From contig CAMIYB010000013.1 of NCBI GenBank assembly GCA_946402945.1, forward strand, positions 1-34,479: a DNA stretch of 34,479 nucleotides, read 5' to 3'. A program made the translations under genes and the position numbers. The notes under the pieces were generated by a model. It saw only the letters and a program-made list of their open reading frames with translations, did no database searches and was not told the origin of the DNA. This document shows, piece by piece, positions 25,553 through 34,023 of this stretch. Position 1 is the stretch's first letter, and every line of letters starts with the position of its first letter. Origin of the DNA: an uncultured Bacteroidales bacterium (GTDB taxonomy: Bacteria > Bacteroidota > Bacteroidia > Bacteroidales > UBA932).

Positions 25553-28500
25553 TCAGAATGTTACGTTGATTCCGGCAGTGAACTGACGGAGAGTCGGATA
25601 AGTTGTGCCGCCAACCTCGGGGTCAATGCCCCTGTAGTTCGTGAGAGTCAGAAGGTTCTCGGCAGAAACATAGAAGCGGAGCCTGGAAATCATTATTTTC
25701 TCGGTGAGCGAAGACGGCAGCGTATAGCCCAGCTGGATGTTTTTCAGCCGGATGTAGGACTTGTCCTCAACCCAGTAGTCGCTGGGCTGGTTGTTGATAG
25801 TGTTGGTACGAGTCAGCAGGCGGGGAGCCGTGGCATCAGTCACGCCGGGACGCCATGCACCTTCGGCAAGACGCGTATTGATCGGTCCGCCGTAGTTCAG
25901 ATAGCCCATATTGAAATTGTCCATCCACAGCACTTTATAGCCTGCATTTCCTTGCAGCATGAATGAAAAGTCGATGCCTTTGTAGTCCAAACCGGCCTGC
26001 ACGCCGAAAATCCATGGGGCAACCGCACCGTTTCCAACGGCATATCGGTCGTTTTCGTCAATGACCCCGTCGCCATTCAGGTCTTTATAGAGGAAATCTC
26101 CCAACTGCGGCGTACCATAGGCCGAGAACGGGTTTTTCTTCTGACCGGAGGCAGGATCGACCGGGGCGTTTTTTTGCATCTCCTTGACCAGCAACATATC
26201 GTCATCGGTCTGAAGGATGCGGTCGACGGCAAGGACATACTGAACATTGATCGGATAATTCTCCTTTATCATATTCACGCCGCTGATTGTAGCTTCATCC
26301 CCCTTGTAGCGGACAACCTTGTTGCGTACCCACGCCAGGTTGCCGCCGATGTACCAGTTAACAGAACCGATGCGGTCGCGCCAGCGGATATCGAAGTCGA
26401 AACCACGGTTGTCAACCCGCGCGGCGTTGGTCTTGGGAATGGAGGCATTGCCGACCAGAAGGGGAGCCGGAAGGTCTATGAGAATATTCTGTGTATCCTT
26501 GTCGTACCAGTCCAGAGAACCGGTAAGGCGGGAGCCGAAGAATGCGAAATCCAGACCGATGTCCGCCACATAGGTGGTTTCCCAGGTAATGTCAGCATTG
26601 CTGATTTCCAAAATAGCCAGACCCGGAGAAACCGCCCCGCCAAGAACATAGTTGTCCTGGCCGAAAGTAGCCTGGCTGTCATAGTTGCCGACTGCATTGT
26701 TGCCCAATGCGCCCCAAGAGCCGCGCAGTTTCAACTGAGAGATCCATTCCACATCGCTCAGGAACGGTTCTTTCTCCATTCTCCAACCAAGCGAGAACGA
26801 GGGGAAAAAGCCCCAGCGGTTGGCCCCTTTCTTGAACCGGGACGACCCGTCTGCACGTAAATTAGCTTCAAAGAGGTATTTATCGTCCCATACGAGATTA
26901 ACCCGACCGAAGAACGAGTGCATTGCCCACTCTGACTTGGATCCCTTCGCCTCGGCATCTCCCGTAGCGGCGTTAAGCACAGACAGGGATTCTTCGATAA
27001 GATCATATCGCTTGCCGCTGAAGGATTCTGAAATGGCCCGCTCCTGACTGGCTCCGGCCATGGCGCCCAACCACAGGCGTCCGCCGAAGGTATGGTCGTA
27101 GCGGAGGATGGCTTCGGTCAGTAGCCTGGACCCCGAGGATATGTAGCTATATGCATAATCCTTTCCGTTTTTGGCATAGACTACGGTGTTCATCCTGAAA
27201 CTCCACAGATCTTGATACTCAGGATGATAGTTTTGAAGCTCGTTCTTCCTGGAGTAGTTCAGGGAGCCCTCGAGCGTCAGGCCTTCCGCCAGTTTGACAT
27301 TTGCGAAGAACCTGGTCTGCAAAGTATTGTCTTCAGTGGCTCCTTTTAAGGTGTTGAACATATAGAGCGGACTCATGCTCTGGGCATTTTCTTCCGGATT
27401 TTCTATGCCGCCGTAGCGTCCGTCGCTCCAGCGGTAAATCATTCCAGGCATCCCGACAGCGCTGAAAAGAGATTTCATCTGGTTGGAGAGACCGCCTATA
27501 TCCGCCTTACCCACTTTTCCGCTGACGTTCATTCCGAGAGTCAGGAAATCCAACACCTGCGCCTTCGCATTAAGGCGGGCGTTGTAGCGGGTGTAGGCGG
27601 AGTTCTCAATTATACCCGGATTATGCATGTAACCGAGCGAGCCATAAACTGAAATGCGTTTTGTGCCGGCAGAAAACGACAGGTTGTGATTGTTGGCCAG
27701 TCCTGTCTGGAAGACCTCCTTCGTCCAGTCCGTATTCGGGTATAGAGGATTACCCTCGTTGCTGCGCCATAACTGGATCATGCCGTCGGAATACTGCTGC
27801 TTCGCGCTGGGATCGGTGTTGTGGACCGCTTCATTATAGTACGTCATGTAGTCAGCGTAGTTGCTGACCGTCTCCAGCAGATGGCTCGGGCGCGACGCGG
27901 ATATGTAACCGTTGTAGGTGACGGAGAATTTACCCTCCTTGCCGGTCTTGGTAGTGACAAGTACGACGCCGCCGGCTGCTCTTGAACCATAAATAGCTGA
28001 GGATGAAGCGTCTTTTAAAATAGAAATTGCCTGGACATCCTGCGGATTGACAGATGCCAAGTCCCCTTCCACGCCATCTATGATAACCAGCGGTGAAGCA
28101 GAGTTGAGCGTACCGCGCCCGCGTATCAGTAGTGTTGCCCCGTCGGCATTGGGACGGCCTGAAGCCTGATTGACGTAGAGACCGGCACTAAGGCCGGCAA
28201 GGCCGGCAGAGATGCTGGTCACAGGACGTCCTTCAAGCATTTCCTCCATATCTACGGACGATACGGATCCGGTCAAGTTGGCTTTTTTCTGCACTCCATA
28301 ACCTACTACGACTGTTGCATCGAGTGACTGGGTGCTTTCTCGAAGGACCACCGTTGCATTCTTCAACACAGAGGCCGCCTTTTCAACATCTTCATATCCG
28401 AGGGCCGAGAAAAGGACAAGCACCTCAGCATCAGCGACATCGAGTGTAAAACTTCCATCAGTTCCAGTAACGGTCCCATGCGTAGTGCCCTTTTCCAGGA

Positions 28501-28633
28501 CGCCGGCGCCGGGAACGGGACTGCCCTGGGCATCGACCACTTTGCCGCTGATTTTGAACGGGGTCTGCCCCCACACTATCATCGGCAGCAATAGCGCTGC
28601 AAGAAGCATGATTCGTTTTCTGTTAATTGGCAT
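25553..28633 (-). CDS. SusC/RagA family TonB-linked outer-membrane transporter
   Basis: This 1026-residue outer-membrane barrel imports oligosaccharides using TonB energy. After a signal peptide (about 1-23) it has a carboxypeptidase-regulatory-like domain (FKISGKVVDAQGSPVPGAGVLEKG..., about 26-105), then the plug domain (VVVGYGVQKKANLTGSVSSV, then VTSISAGLAGLSAGLYVNQASGRP and LVIIDGVEGDLASVNPQDVQAISILKDASSSAIYGSRAAGGVVLVTTK). A long barrel follows, ending TLRQFTAGINVTF with a terminal aromatic as is usual for barrel insertion. No STN signalling domain is seen, so it is not likely to drive an ECF sigma/anti-sigma pair; regulation probably goes through the HTCS. The start lies 12 bases after the first lyase-like gene. 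Confidence 0.97.
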   Translation of the reverse strand: MPINRKRIMLLAALLLPMIVWGQTPFKISGKVVDAQGSPVPGAGVLEKGTTHGTVTGTDGSFTLDVADAEVLVLFSALGYEDVEKAASVLKNATVVLRESTQSLDATVVVGYGVQKKANLTGSVSSVDMEEMLEGRPVTSISAGLAGLSAGLYVNQASGRPNADGATLLIRGRGTLNSASPLVIIDGVEGDLASVNPQDVQAISILKDASSSAIYGSRAAGGVVLVTTKTGKEGKFSVTYNGYISASRPSHLLETVSNYADYMTYYNEAVHNTDPSAKQQYSDGMIQLWRSNEGNPLYPNTDWTKEVFQTGLANNHNLSFSAGTKRISVYGSLGYMHNPGIIENSAYTRYNARLNAKAQVLDFLTLGMNVSGKVGKADIGGLSNQMKSLFSAVGMPGMIYRWSDGRYGGIENPEENAQSMSPLYMFNTLKGATEDNTLQTRFFANVKLAEGLTLEGSLNYSRKNELQNYHPEYQDLWSFRMNTVVYAKNGKDYAYSYISSGSRLLTEAILRYDHTFGGRLWLGAMAGASQERAISESFSGKRYDLIEESLSVLNAATGDAEAKGSKSEWAMHSFFGRVNLVWDDKYLFEANLRADGSSRFKKGANRWGFFPSFSLGWRMEKEPFLSDVEWISQLKLRGSWGALGNNAVGNYDSQATFGQDNYVLGGAVSPGLAILEISNADITWETTYVADIGLDFAFFGSRLTGSLDWYDKDTQNILIDLPAPLLVGNASIPKTNAARVDNRGFDFDIRWRDRIGSVNWYIGGNLAWVRNKVVRYKGDEATISGVNMIKENYPINVQYVLAVDRILQTDDDMLLVKEMQKNAPVDPASGQKKNPFSAYGTPQLGDFLYKDLNGDGVIDENDRYAVGNGAVAPWIFGVQAGLDYKGIDFSFMLQGNAGYKVLWMDNFNMGYLNYGGPINTRLAEGAWRPGVTDATAPRLLTRTNTINNQPSDYWVEDKSYIRLKNIQLGYTLPSSLTEKIMISRLRFYVSAENLLTLTNYRGIDPEVGGTTYPTLRQFTAGINVTF

Positions 28634-28645
28634 ATCAGTAATTGC

Positions 28646-29893
28646 TTATATTCCATGAGTCAACACAACGTTGCCAAAGAGGTGCAAGTTGCAATTGACC
28701 GTTCTGTCATTATTGTCGAGCACTTCCCGGAAAGACTTTTCGCCGGGATATCTGGCCGCGGCAATTTCCCACAGGGAGCTGGCCGCCTGGTCGTTGTGGT
28801 TTATGAACCATTCCTCCCCGGCGTAGATGCTGCCGGAACAGTCGTGAGTGGAGAAATACCTTGCGTAGTGTTTCCACGTCTTGAATATGCTCTCGCCGTG
28901 TTCGCCTTCCCAGGAATAGAGGTCGAAGCCGTTATTGCGGCATATTTCCGCCGCTGCGACCAGCAGAGTCGTAGTCAGACAGCAATACTGCAGTCCGCGA
29001 TCTGGCTTCGTGACATAATCCTTGTAGTGGCCGCTCATCTGGAAATGACGGTAGCGGTCGAATATTTCGCCGTCGTGGACAGGATAGCCTGATGGTTCGC
29101 GGTAGTAAGGCTCGTCTCCCTCCATCAGGATGCAGCCTTCCACAAGGTCAAGGAGGTCGCGCTCGTTTTCGTTGCTGTCAAAGGCATATTGCAACAGACT
29201 ATCATCGCCAAGAATAACGGCAATCGCCAGAAGCCCGAGCGTTTCGGCAGCAGGATGGTTCTGGAAGTACTGACGGTCGTAGTAGTCATTGATTTTCCAT
29301 CGGCGGGCTCCTTCTTTAATAACCGGGACAAGAGCTTCAACCCACTGGCAAAAACGCTTCTGAAGTGCCTCTGACGGCAGATTGTCCGCCATTAGGAGGT
29401 CGTAGCCATACAGGAAAGGGAATATACCGCGGGCCGCCAGCATACCGCCTTCGCCACTGTCGGTACTGTCGTTGATCCGGGTCCCGGCAAAGCTTTCTCC
29501 GGAAGTCCATTGTTCCAGGATTCCAATGGCGGCGTCGGCATATCTCTTATTCCTCGTAATCTGCCAGAGGATGGCCAGATCCCTGACCATTGCGCCGTCA
29601 CGCTGGCCGCCGTTGTAGAACGACATGCCATCATCTCCGAAATACGGCGAGGCTGTCCAGGTGCCGGATACGGCATCGCTACACGACTCCCTGAGAAAAA
29701 GAAAGCACTCCTTGAATGGCTCTTTGCCCGAAAGGGCCTTCTGCTGCATTGATGCAATATCCTGGCTGGAAAGAATCAGACGTGGAAACGATTGGCTTAT
29801 CGCAATAGTCCGACCCGGGGCATTGACAGACATGCACCCTGTCAGAATGAGCAAGGCTATAATTGTGATATTCGTTAATTTAAATCGTTCCAT
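28646..29893 (-). CDS. Lyase-like lipoprotein 1: single alginate-lyase-like all-alpha domain
   Basis: This is the first gene of the PUL array: 415 residues, lipobox LTGC (Cys20). It consists of little more than the barrel domain. It shares with the other two lyase-like proteins INDYYDRQYFQNH (Asn212-His213), IFDRYRH (Arg282-His283), GLQY (Tyr303) and CILMEGD. An insertion of ten residues between Arg282 and Tyr303, and a different C-terminal part (SGSIYAGEEWFINHNDQAASSLWEIAAARYP), make it the most divergent of the three. N-terminal strands such as PRLILSSQDIASMQQKAL resemble the start of alginate-lyase and heparinase-type catalytic modules. Placing a lyase before susC is consistent with a role in initial attack on the polymer; activity is inferred. 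Confidence 0.82.
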   Translation of the reverse strand: MERFKLTNITIIALLILTGCMSVNAPGRTIAISQSFPRLILSSQDIASMQQKALSGKEPFKECFLFLRESCSDAVSGTWTASPYFGDDGMSFYNGGQRDGAMVRDLAILWQITRNKRYADAAIGILEQWTSGESFAGTRINDSTDSGEGGMLAARGIFPFLYGYDLLMADNLPSEALQKRFCQWVEALVPVIKEGARRWKINDYYDRQYFQNHPAAETLGLLAIAVILGDDSLLQYAFDSNENERDLLDLVEGCILMEGDEPYYREPSGYPVHDGEIFDRYRHFQMSGHYKDYVTKPDRGLQYCCLTTTLLVAAAEICRNNGFDLYSWEGEHGESIFKTWKHYARYFSTHDCSGSIYAGEEWFINHNDQAASSLWEIAAARYPGEKSFREVLDNNDRTVNCNLHLFGNVVLTHGI

Positions 29894-30020
29894 ACTTGTC
29901 TATCTAATTGCAAATTTAATTGCATATTCCGGCGCCGAATGGGCGAAAATTGCCTTTAAATTGGGTAGAAATCGTCTTAATAGCTTGCGGCGCCGGTTTT
30001 TTTTATATCTTTGAATTGCT
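29894..30020. promoter_or_regulatory. Divergent PUL/HTCS control region
   Basis: Leftward, TAAATTTG (29918-29911) fits the -7 consensus, 17 bases from the first PUL gene, with no clear -33 element, as expected for an activator-dependent promoter. Rightward, TATCTTTG (30006-30013) lies 7 bases before the HTCS ATG, with TTG (29985-29987) 18 bases upstream. Two octamers TAATTGCA lie at 29905-29912 and 29917-29924, 12 bp apart; the hexamer AATTGC recurs at 29948-29953 and 30014-30019. An inverted pair CCGGCGCCG (29929-29937) and CGGCGCCGG (29988-29996) also lies here. Any of these might bind the HTCS output domain. Confidence 0.6.
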
Positions 30021-33000
30021 ATGCTGACTTCGCTATTATTACTGTTTCTTTCTGTCCTGCCAACCCCGGTTTTTCACCATAAGGGGATGGAATCAGGCTT
30101 GTCCCAACTCACTATAAACGGTCTGTATCAGGACGAAAACGGAACATTGTGGGTTGGAACCCGCAACGGCGTAAAATATTACGACGGAACATCGTTTCTG
30201 CCTCTTACTTTCCCGGAACAGAGTTCCTGGGTCATGTCCAACCTGGTTCCGACTGTTTGCGGAGACGGCACCGGGTCTATTTTTATCAATACCGACTATT
30301 CCGTAGTCCGCTATGACCTGGCGGAAGACAAAACAGAGACGCTTTTCTCTCAGACGCGCACTTCTTCCCCGCCCGATATTTCCATTCATTTCGGCCCTTC
30401 GGGACTATGGATCGGCTGCGCAAACCGGATTTACCGATGGACCAGGGAAACTGGTCTCCAAAATATCACTTCGCTTAAAACACCCGGGGCTTCCATTTCC
30501 TCCTTGCTTGAACATGACGGAACCTTGTATATAGGTACGCGAAAGGACGGGCTTCTGGGTCTCTCGTGCAGCGAAAAAGAAGATGTGCTTATTGGCCCTT
30601 GCAGCGAAGTGATAACCCTGTTTGCGGATTCCGCGGGGCATATCTGGTGCGGGACCTTCGAACATGGGGCATATTCCCTGGACGGAACTTCCATTTTGAA
30701 TTATTCCACGGCCGGTCCTGTCAAACTGAGCAGCAATTATATCCGTACTTTTTCAGAAGACAGCTACGGACGTATCTGGATAGGAACTTCACATGGCGTT
30801 GATATTATTGACCTTTCGGCGGAAAAGGTCACTCATTGCGGACTTTCCACTCCGGGCCATCCCGGATTGAGCAACCTTTCAGTCTGGTCTCTGCTCAGGG
30901 ATAGGCAGGGTAACATGTGGATAGGCTCCTATTATGGAGGCCTGGATTATTGTTCATTTGCCAATGAGGTTTTTTCTTTCGAGAATTTCGGCCTGACCGG
31001 CGGCAATGGTTATCCGCTTATCAGCGATGCCGCCGTTGACCGCAGTGGAATCGTATGGCTGGCAACGGAAAGCAATGCCCTCATCCGCTATGACGGCACC
31101 TCATGGCGTTTCATGCGCGAACTCCCTTTTGCCGGATATAATATCAAAGACCTCCTGATGGAAAAGGATTCCACCACACTGTGGGTCAGTACGCATATGG
31201 GTGGCCTTTGGCGTTACAATACTGTAACCGGTCAAAGTAAACACTTCACTATCAATAATAAAGATATGACAGCCCGGTCGGAGAGCCTTATCTCTGCCGG
31301 CAAATTCGGACGCCATCTCCTTATCGGGACGCTACAGGGAGTGTATTGGGTGAATCCGGAAAGCGGGCAGATCAATCCCGTCCCTGAAGTAAACCGTTAT
31401 GTATATGAAGCCGACAGGGTACTTGTCTGCGCCGACTCTGCAACTATTTGGCTGTCAGGCAATACTTTATGTCGGTACACTCCGGGGAACGGCGTTGTCG
31501 AAGACTATTCCGACAATCTGAAAGAACTTACGGGCGGAGCTCCAATCACCCTTATTTCAATAGCGGAAAACAGCAGCGGAGATATCTATGTAGGTACTGC
31601 AGGCTACGGACTACTTTCCTTTGACCGGCAAAACAATCGCTTTATCAAGGTAAAACCCAGAAAATCTAATTTCCCCAGCCAGTATATCAGTTGCATTTAT
31701 CCTTCAAGGGACGGGTATCTTTTACTCGGCACTGACAAGGGTCTATGCCGGTATAATCCAGCTACCGGATTTGTGTATCTACTTGACAATCAATCAGGCT
31801 TTCCGCTTGTTTCAATGCTTCCGGGGTGTATCTCCGACAACCGCGGACAGCTTTTTTTGGGCGGGGTCAACGGTCTGGCGGTAACGACGGAATATCTGCT
31901 CAGCGAAATGCAGAGGCCACAGACGCTTTCGTTCTCAAGACTTCTTGTAAATAACCAGCCTGTACGTCCTGGGGACAGTTCCGGAATTCTTTCAAAAGCC
32001 CTTCGCCTCACGGAGGAAATAATCCTTTCGCATCGCCAAAACGAGCTTACGTTCCATCTCGGAACCGACCATCCGGCAGCCGCCGAGCAAGTCAATTATC
32101 TGTTCCAACTGGAAGGATTGGACAAGGAATGGACTTTGCACAGCCTTAAGGAACCTATTCATTATGACGGACTTGCTCCTGGCAACTATCATCTTCTTAT
32201 AGGGCAGGTCGCCACTCCCGACGAGGTAAGCCTGAAACTCGACATAAGGATTCGCCCTCCGTTCTACTCGTCTTGGTACGCCTGGACCATGTATGCCCTT
32301 CTGCTACTTGGAATTGCTGCATTTGTCTTCTATTTCTTCCTGACGAAATTCAAATTGACGACATCGCTTGCCCTTGAAAGGAAGAATCAGGAGGAAACCG
32401 AGAAACTCAATAAGCAGAAACTGAGGTTTTTCGCCAATATGTCGCATGAGTTGCGGACGCCGCTGACCCTGATTATGGGACATCTTGAACTTCTTAAGAA
32501 ATCGTCTCCTCTCATGGCAAGGCAACGCGAAGAAGTGGATATGGCCTACCGCACTGCGGAAGACATGGTCGATATGGTCAGGGACCAGCTTTCATTTATC
32601 AAAATGGAAGAGGGCGGTTTCCAACTTCATCCTGTTTCCGGGGACCTGGTAAGTTTCGTGCGTAACATTATCGATGATTTCCAGGTACTTGCGAGGCAAA
32701 AAAACATTTCTCTTTCCTATACTTCCAGCCTGCCGGAATGCAATGTATCTTTCGACAGGGACAATTTGAAAAAAGTGTTTTACAATTTACTGTCCAATGC
32801 CTTCAAATACACGAAAGAAGAAAGCGGACTCATCAGGGTGTATCTCGGTCAGGACAGGCCCGGGGAAGTTTTCATTCGCATTTCCGACAACGGGATAGGC
32901 ATAGACAAAAACTCTGTAGGAAAGGTGTTTGAACGCTTCTATCAGTCGGATAACGCCATTAATCGAGATGCTTCGATGACCGGCGCCGGTATCGGCCTTT

Positions 33001-33959
33001 CCATGGCCTCTGAAATCATCTCTATGCATAAAGGACGGATTACGCTCGAAAGCAAGGTGGGTCAAGGAAGTACCTTCACCGTGTTTTTGCCTGTCCTTGA
33101 AGATGCTGTTACTCCGGAAGTTGAGGTCTCGGCACAGGAAGTCCTGCAAAATGATTATTCTCCCACCGAACCCGCTTCTTCGAAGAAAAGGAAATTGTTG
33201 CTTGTCGAGGATGATGAGGCACTTCGCAATATGCTTGTAGAGGTTTTCCGGCCTAAATTCAAGGTTTTGGTGGCATCCAACGGAAAGGAGGGGCTGATGG
33301 TAGCCGAACGCGAAAGTCCGGATTTAATCATATCAGATATCATGATGCCGGTAATGACCGGTGATGTTTTCTGCAGAAACATCAAGTCGAATTTTGCGAC
33401 CTCGCATATTCCAGTCATACTCCTGACTGCACTGGCCGACGTCGAGGACAATATTCATGGATTCAACTGCGGCGCAGATGATTATATCACAAAGCCATTC
33501 AACATCGACCTGTTGGTTGCAAGGAGTATCGGACTGCTCAACAACAGGGCTTTGCTCCAGAAGCGTTTTTCCGCTGCCGAACAATCCGACCCACAGATGC
33601 TTTCCGAAAACAACGAGGATATCGAATTCATTGGCCGGCTGATACGCCTTATCGAGGATAATATCTTTGATAAGAATATAAGTGTCAGTTATTTATGTGA
33701 GCAGCTTGCTATGGGGCACACCAAACTTTTCAATAAGATCAAGGGGCTCACCGGGCACTCTCCGCAGGAACTCATTCTGTCGGTGAAAATAAAATATGCG
33801 GCCAGAATGCTTCGCGAACAGACTGCGCTAAACGTCAGCGATATCGCATACCAGCTTGGATACAATTCCCTGAACTACTTCGGGAAATGTTTCAAGTCGG
33901 CTTTCGGAATGTCGCCTTCCGCCTATAGGAAAGAGCACGTTGCTTCCTCGGAGAAATAG
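30021..33959 (+). CDS. Hybrid two-component system sensor-regulator (HTCS)
   Basis: This 1312-residue one-protein signalling system senses oligosaccharide in the periplasm and switches on PUL genes. After a signal sequence (about 1-16) comes a series of reg_prop beta-propeller repeats (for example DENGTLWVGTRNG 38-50, DSYGRIWIGTSHGV 247-260, DRQGNMWIGSYYGG 294-307), then a Y_Y_Y domain (about 670-745) and a membrane helix (about 753-776). The cytoplasmic part has a kinase domain with His809 in FFANMSHELRTPLT, N box NLLSNAFKYT (922-931), DNGIGI (956-961) and GAGIGLS (988-994); a receiver domain with Asp1106 (ISDIMMPVM) and Lys1158; and an AraC-type DNA-binding end (about 1205-1305, VSDIAYQLGYNSLNYFGKCFK). 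All key residues are present. It is divergent from the PUL genes and so almost certainly their regulator. Ligand unknown. Confidence 0.96.
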   Translation: MLTSLLLLFLSVLPTPVFHHKGMESGLSQLTINGLYQDENGTLWVGTRNGVKYYDGTSFLPLTFPEQSSWVMSNLVPTVCGDGTGSIFINTDYSVVRYDLAEDKTETLFSQTRTSSPPDISIHFGPSGLWIGCANRIYRWTRETGLQNITSLKTPGASISSLLEHDGTLYIGTRKDGLLGLSCSEKEDVLIGPCSEVITLFADSAGHIWCGTFEHGAYSLDGTSILNYSTAGPVKLSSNYIRTFSEDSYGRIWIGTSHGVDIIDLSAEKVTHCGLSTPGHPGLSNLSVWSLLRDRQGNMWIGSYYGGLDYCSFANEVFSFENFGLTGGNGYPLISDAAVDRSGIVWLATESNALIRYDGTSWRFMRELPFAGYNIKDLLMEKDSTTLWVSTHMGGLWRYNTVTGQSKHFTINNKDMTARSESLISAGKFGRHLLIGTLQGVYWVNPESGQINPVPEVNRYVYEADRVLVCADSATIWLSGNTLCRYTPGNGVVEDYSDNLKELTGGAPITLISIAENSSGDIYVGTAGYGLLSFDRQNNRFIKVKPRKSNFPSQYISCIYPSRDGYLLLGTDKGLCRYNPATGFVYLLDNQSGFPLVSMLPGCISDNRGQLFLGGVNGLAVTTEYLLSEMQRPQTLSFSRLLVNNQPVRPGDSSGILSKALRLTEEIILSHRQNELTFHLGTDHPAAAEQVNYLFQLEGLDKEWTLHSLKEPIHYDGLAPGNYHLLIGQVATPDEVSLKLDIRIRPPFYSSWYAWTMYALLLLGIAAFVFYFFLTKFKLTTSLALERKNQEETEKLNKQKLRFFANMSHELRTPLTLIMGHLELLKKSSPLMARQREEVDMAYRTAEDMVDMVRDQLSFIKMEEGGFQLHPVSGDLVSFVRNIIDDFQVLARQKNISLSYTSSLPECNVSFDRDNLKKVFYNLLSNAFKYTKEESGLIRVYLGQDRPGEVFIRISDNGIGIDKNSVGKVFERFYQSDNAINRDASMTGAGIGLSMASEIISMHKGRITLESKVGQGSTFTVFLPVLEDAVTPEVEVSAQEVLQNDYSPTEPASSKKRKLLLVEDDEALRNMLVEVFRPKFKVLVASNGKEGLMVAERESPDLIISDIMMPVMTGDVFCRNIKSNFATSHIPVILLTALADVEDNIHGFNCGADDYITKPFNIDLLVARSIGLLNNRALLQKRFSAAEQSDPQMLSENNEDIEFIGRLIRLIEDNIFDKNISVSYLCEQLAMGHTKLFNKIKGLTGHSPQELILSVKIKYAARMLREQTALNVSDIAYQLGYNSLNYFGKCFKSAFGMSPSAYRKEHVASSEK

Positions 33960-33981
33960 TTTGGCGGGTGTGGACAGGTAG

Positions 33982-34023
33982 CCGTGGAGGATAAACAAGT
34001 GCTTATCCTCCACGGGCTTATTT
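33982..34023 (+). terminator. Terminator between convergent genes
   Basis: A perfect 13-bp stem, CCGTGGAGGATAA (33982-33994) with TTATCCTCCACGG (34003-34015), surrounds an 8-base loop. It starts 23 bases after the HTCS stop and is followed by a broken T tract (TTATTTG). No T tract follows on the minus side, so it mainly serves the HTCS gene. Confidence 0.8.

Noticed and set aside
17044..29893. A straightforward alginate utilisation locus
   Set aside because: The lyase-like fold suggests it, but alginate loci normally carry a DEH reductase and PL6/PL17 enzymes. Here the Kdu route, GH105, rhamnose mutarotase and acetylesterase point to another uronate polymer.
29929..30004. Intrinsic terminator from the GGCGCC inverted pair plus the eight-T run upstream of HTCS
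   Set aside because: The loop would be about 50 bases, no gene on the plus strand ends upstream, and the T run forms part of the HTCS promoter region.
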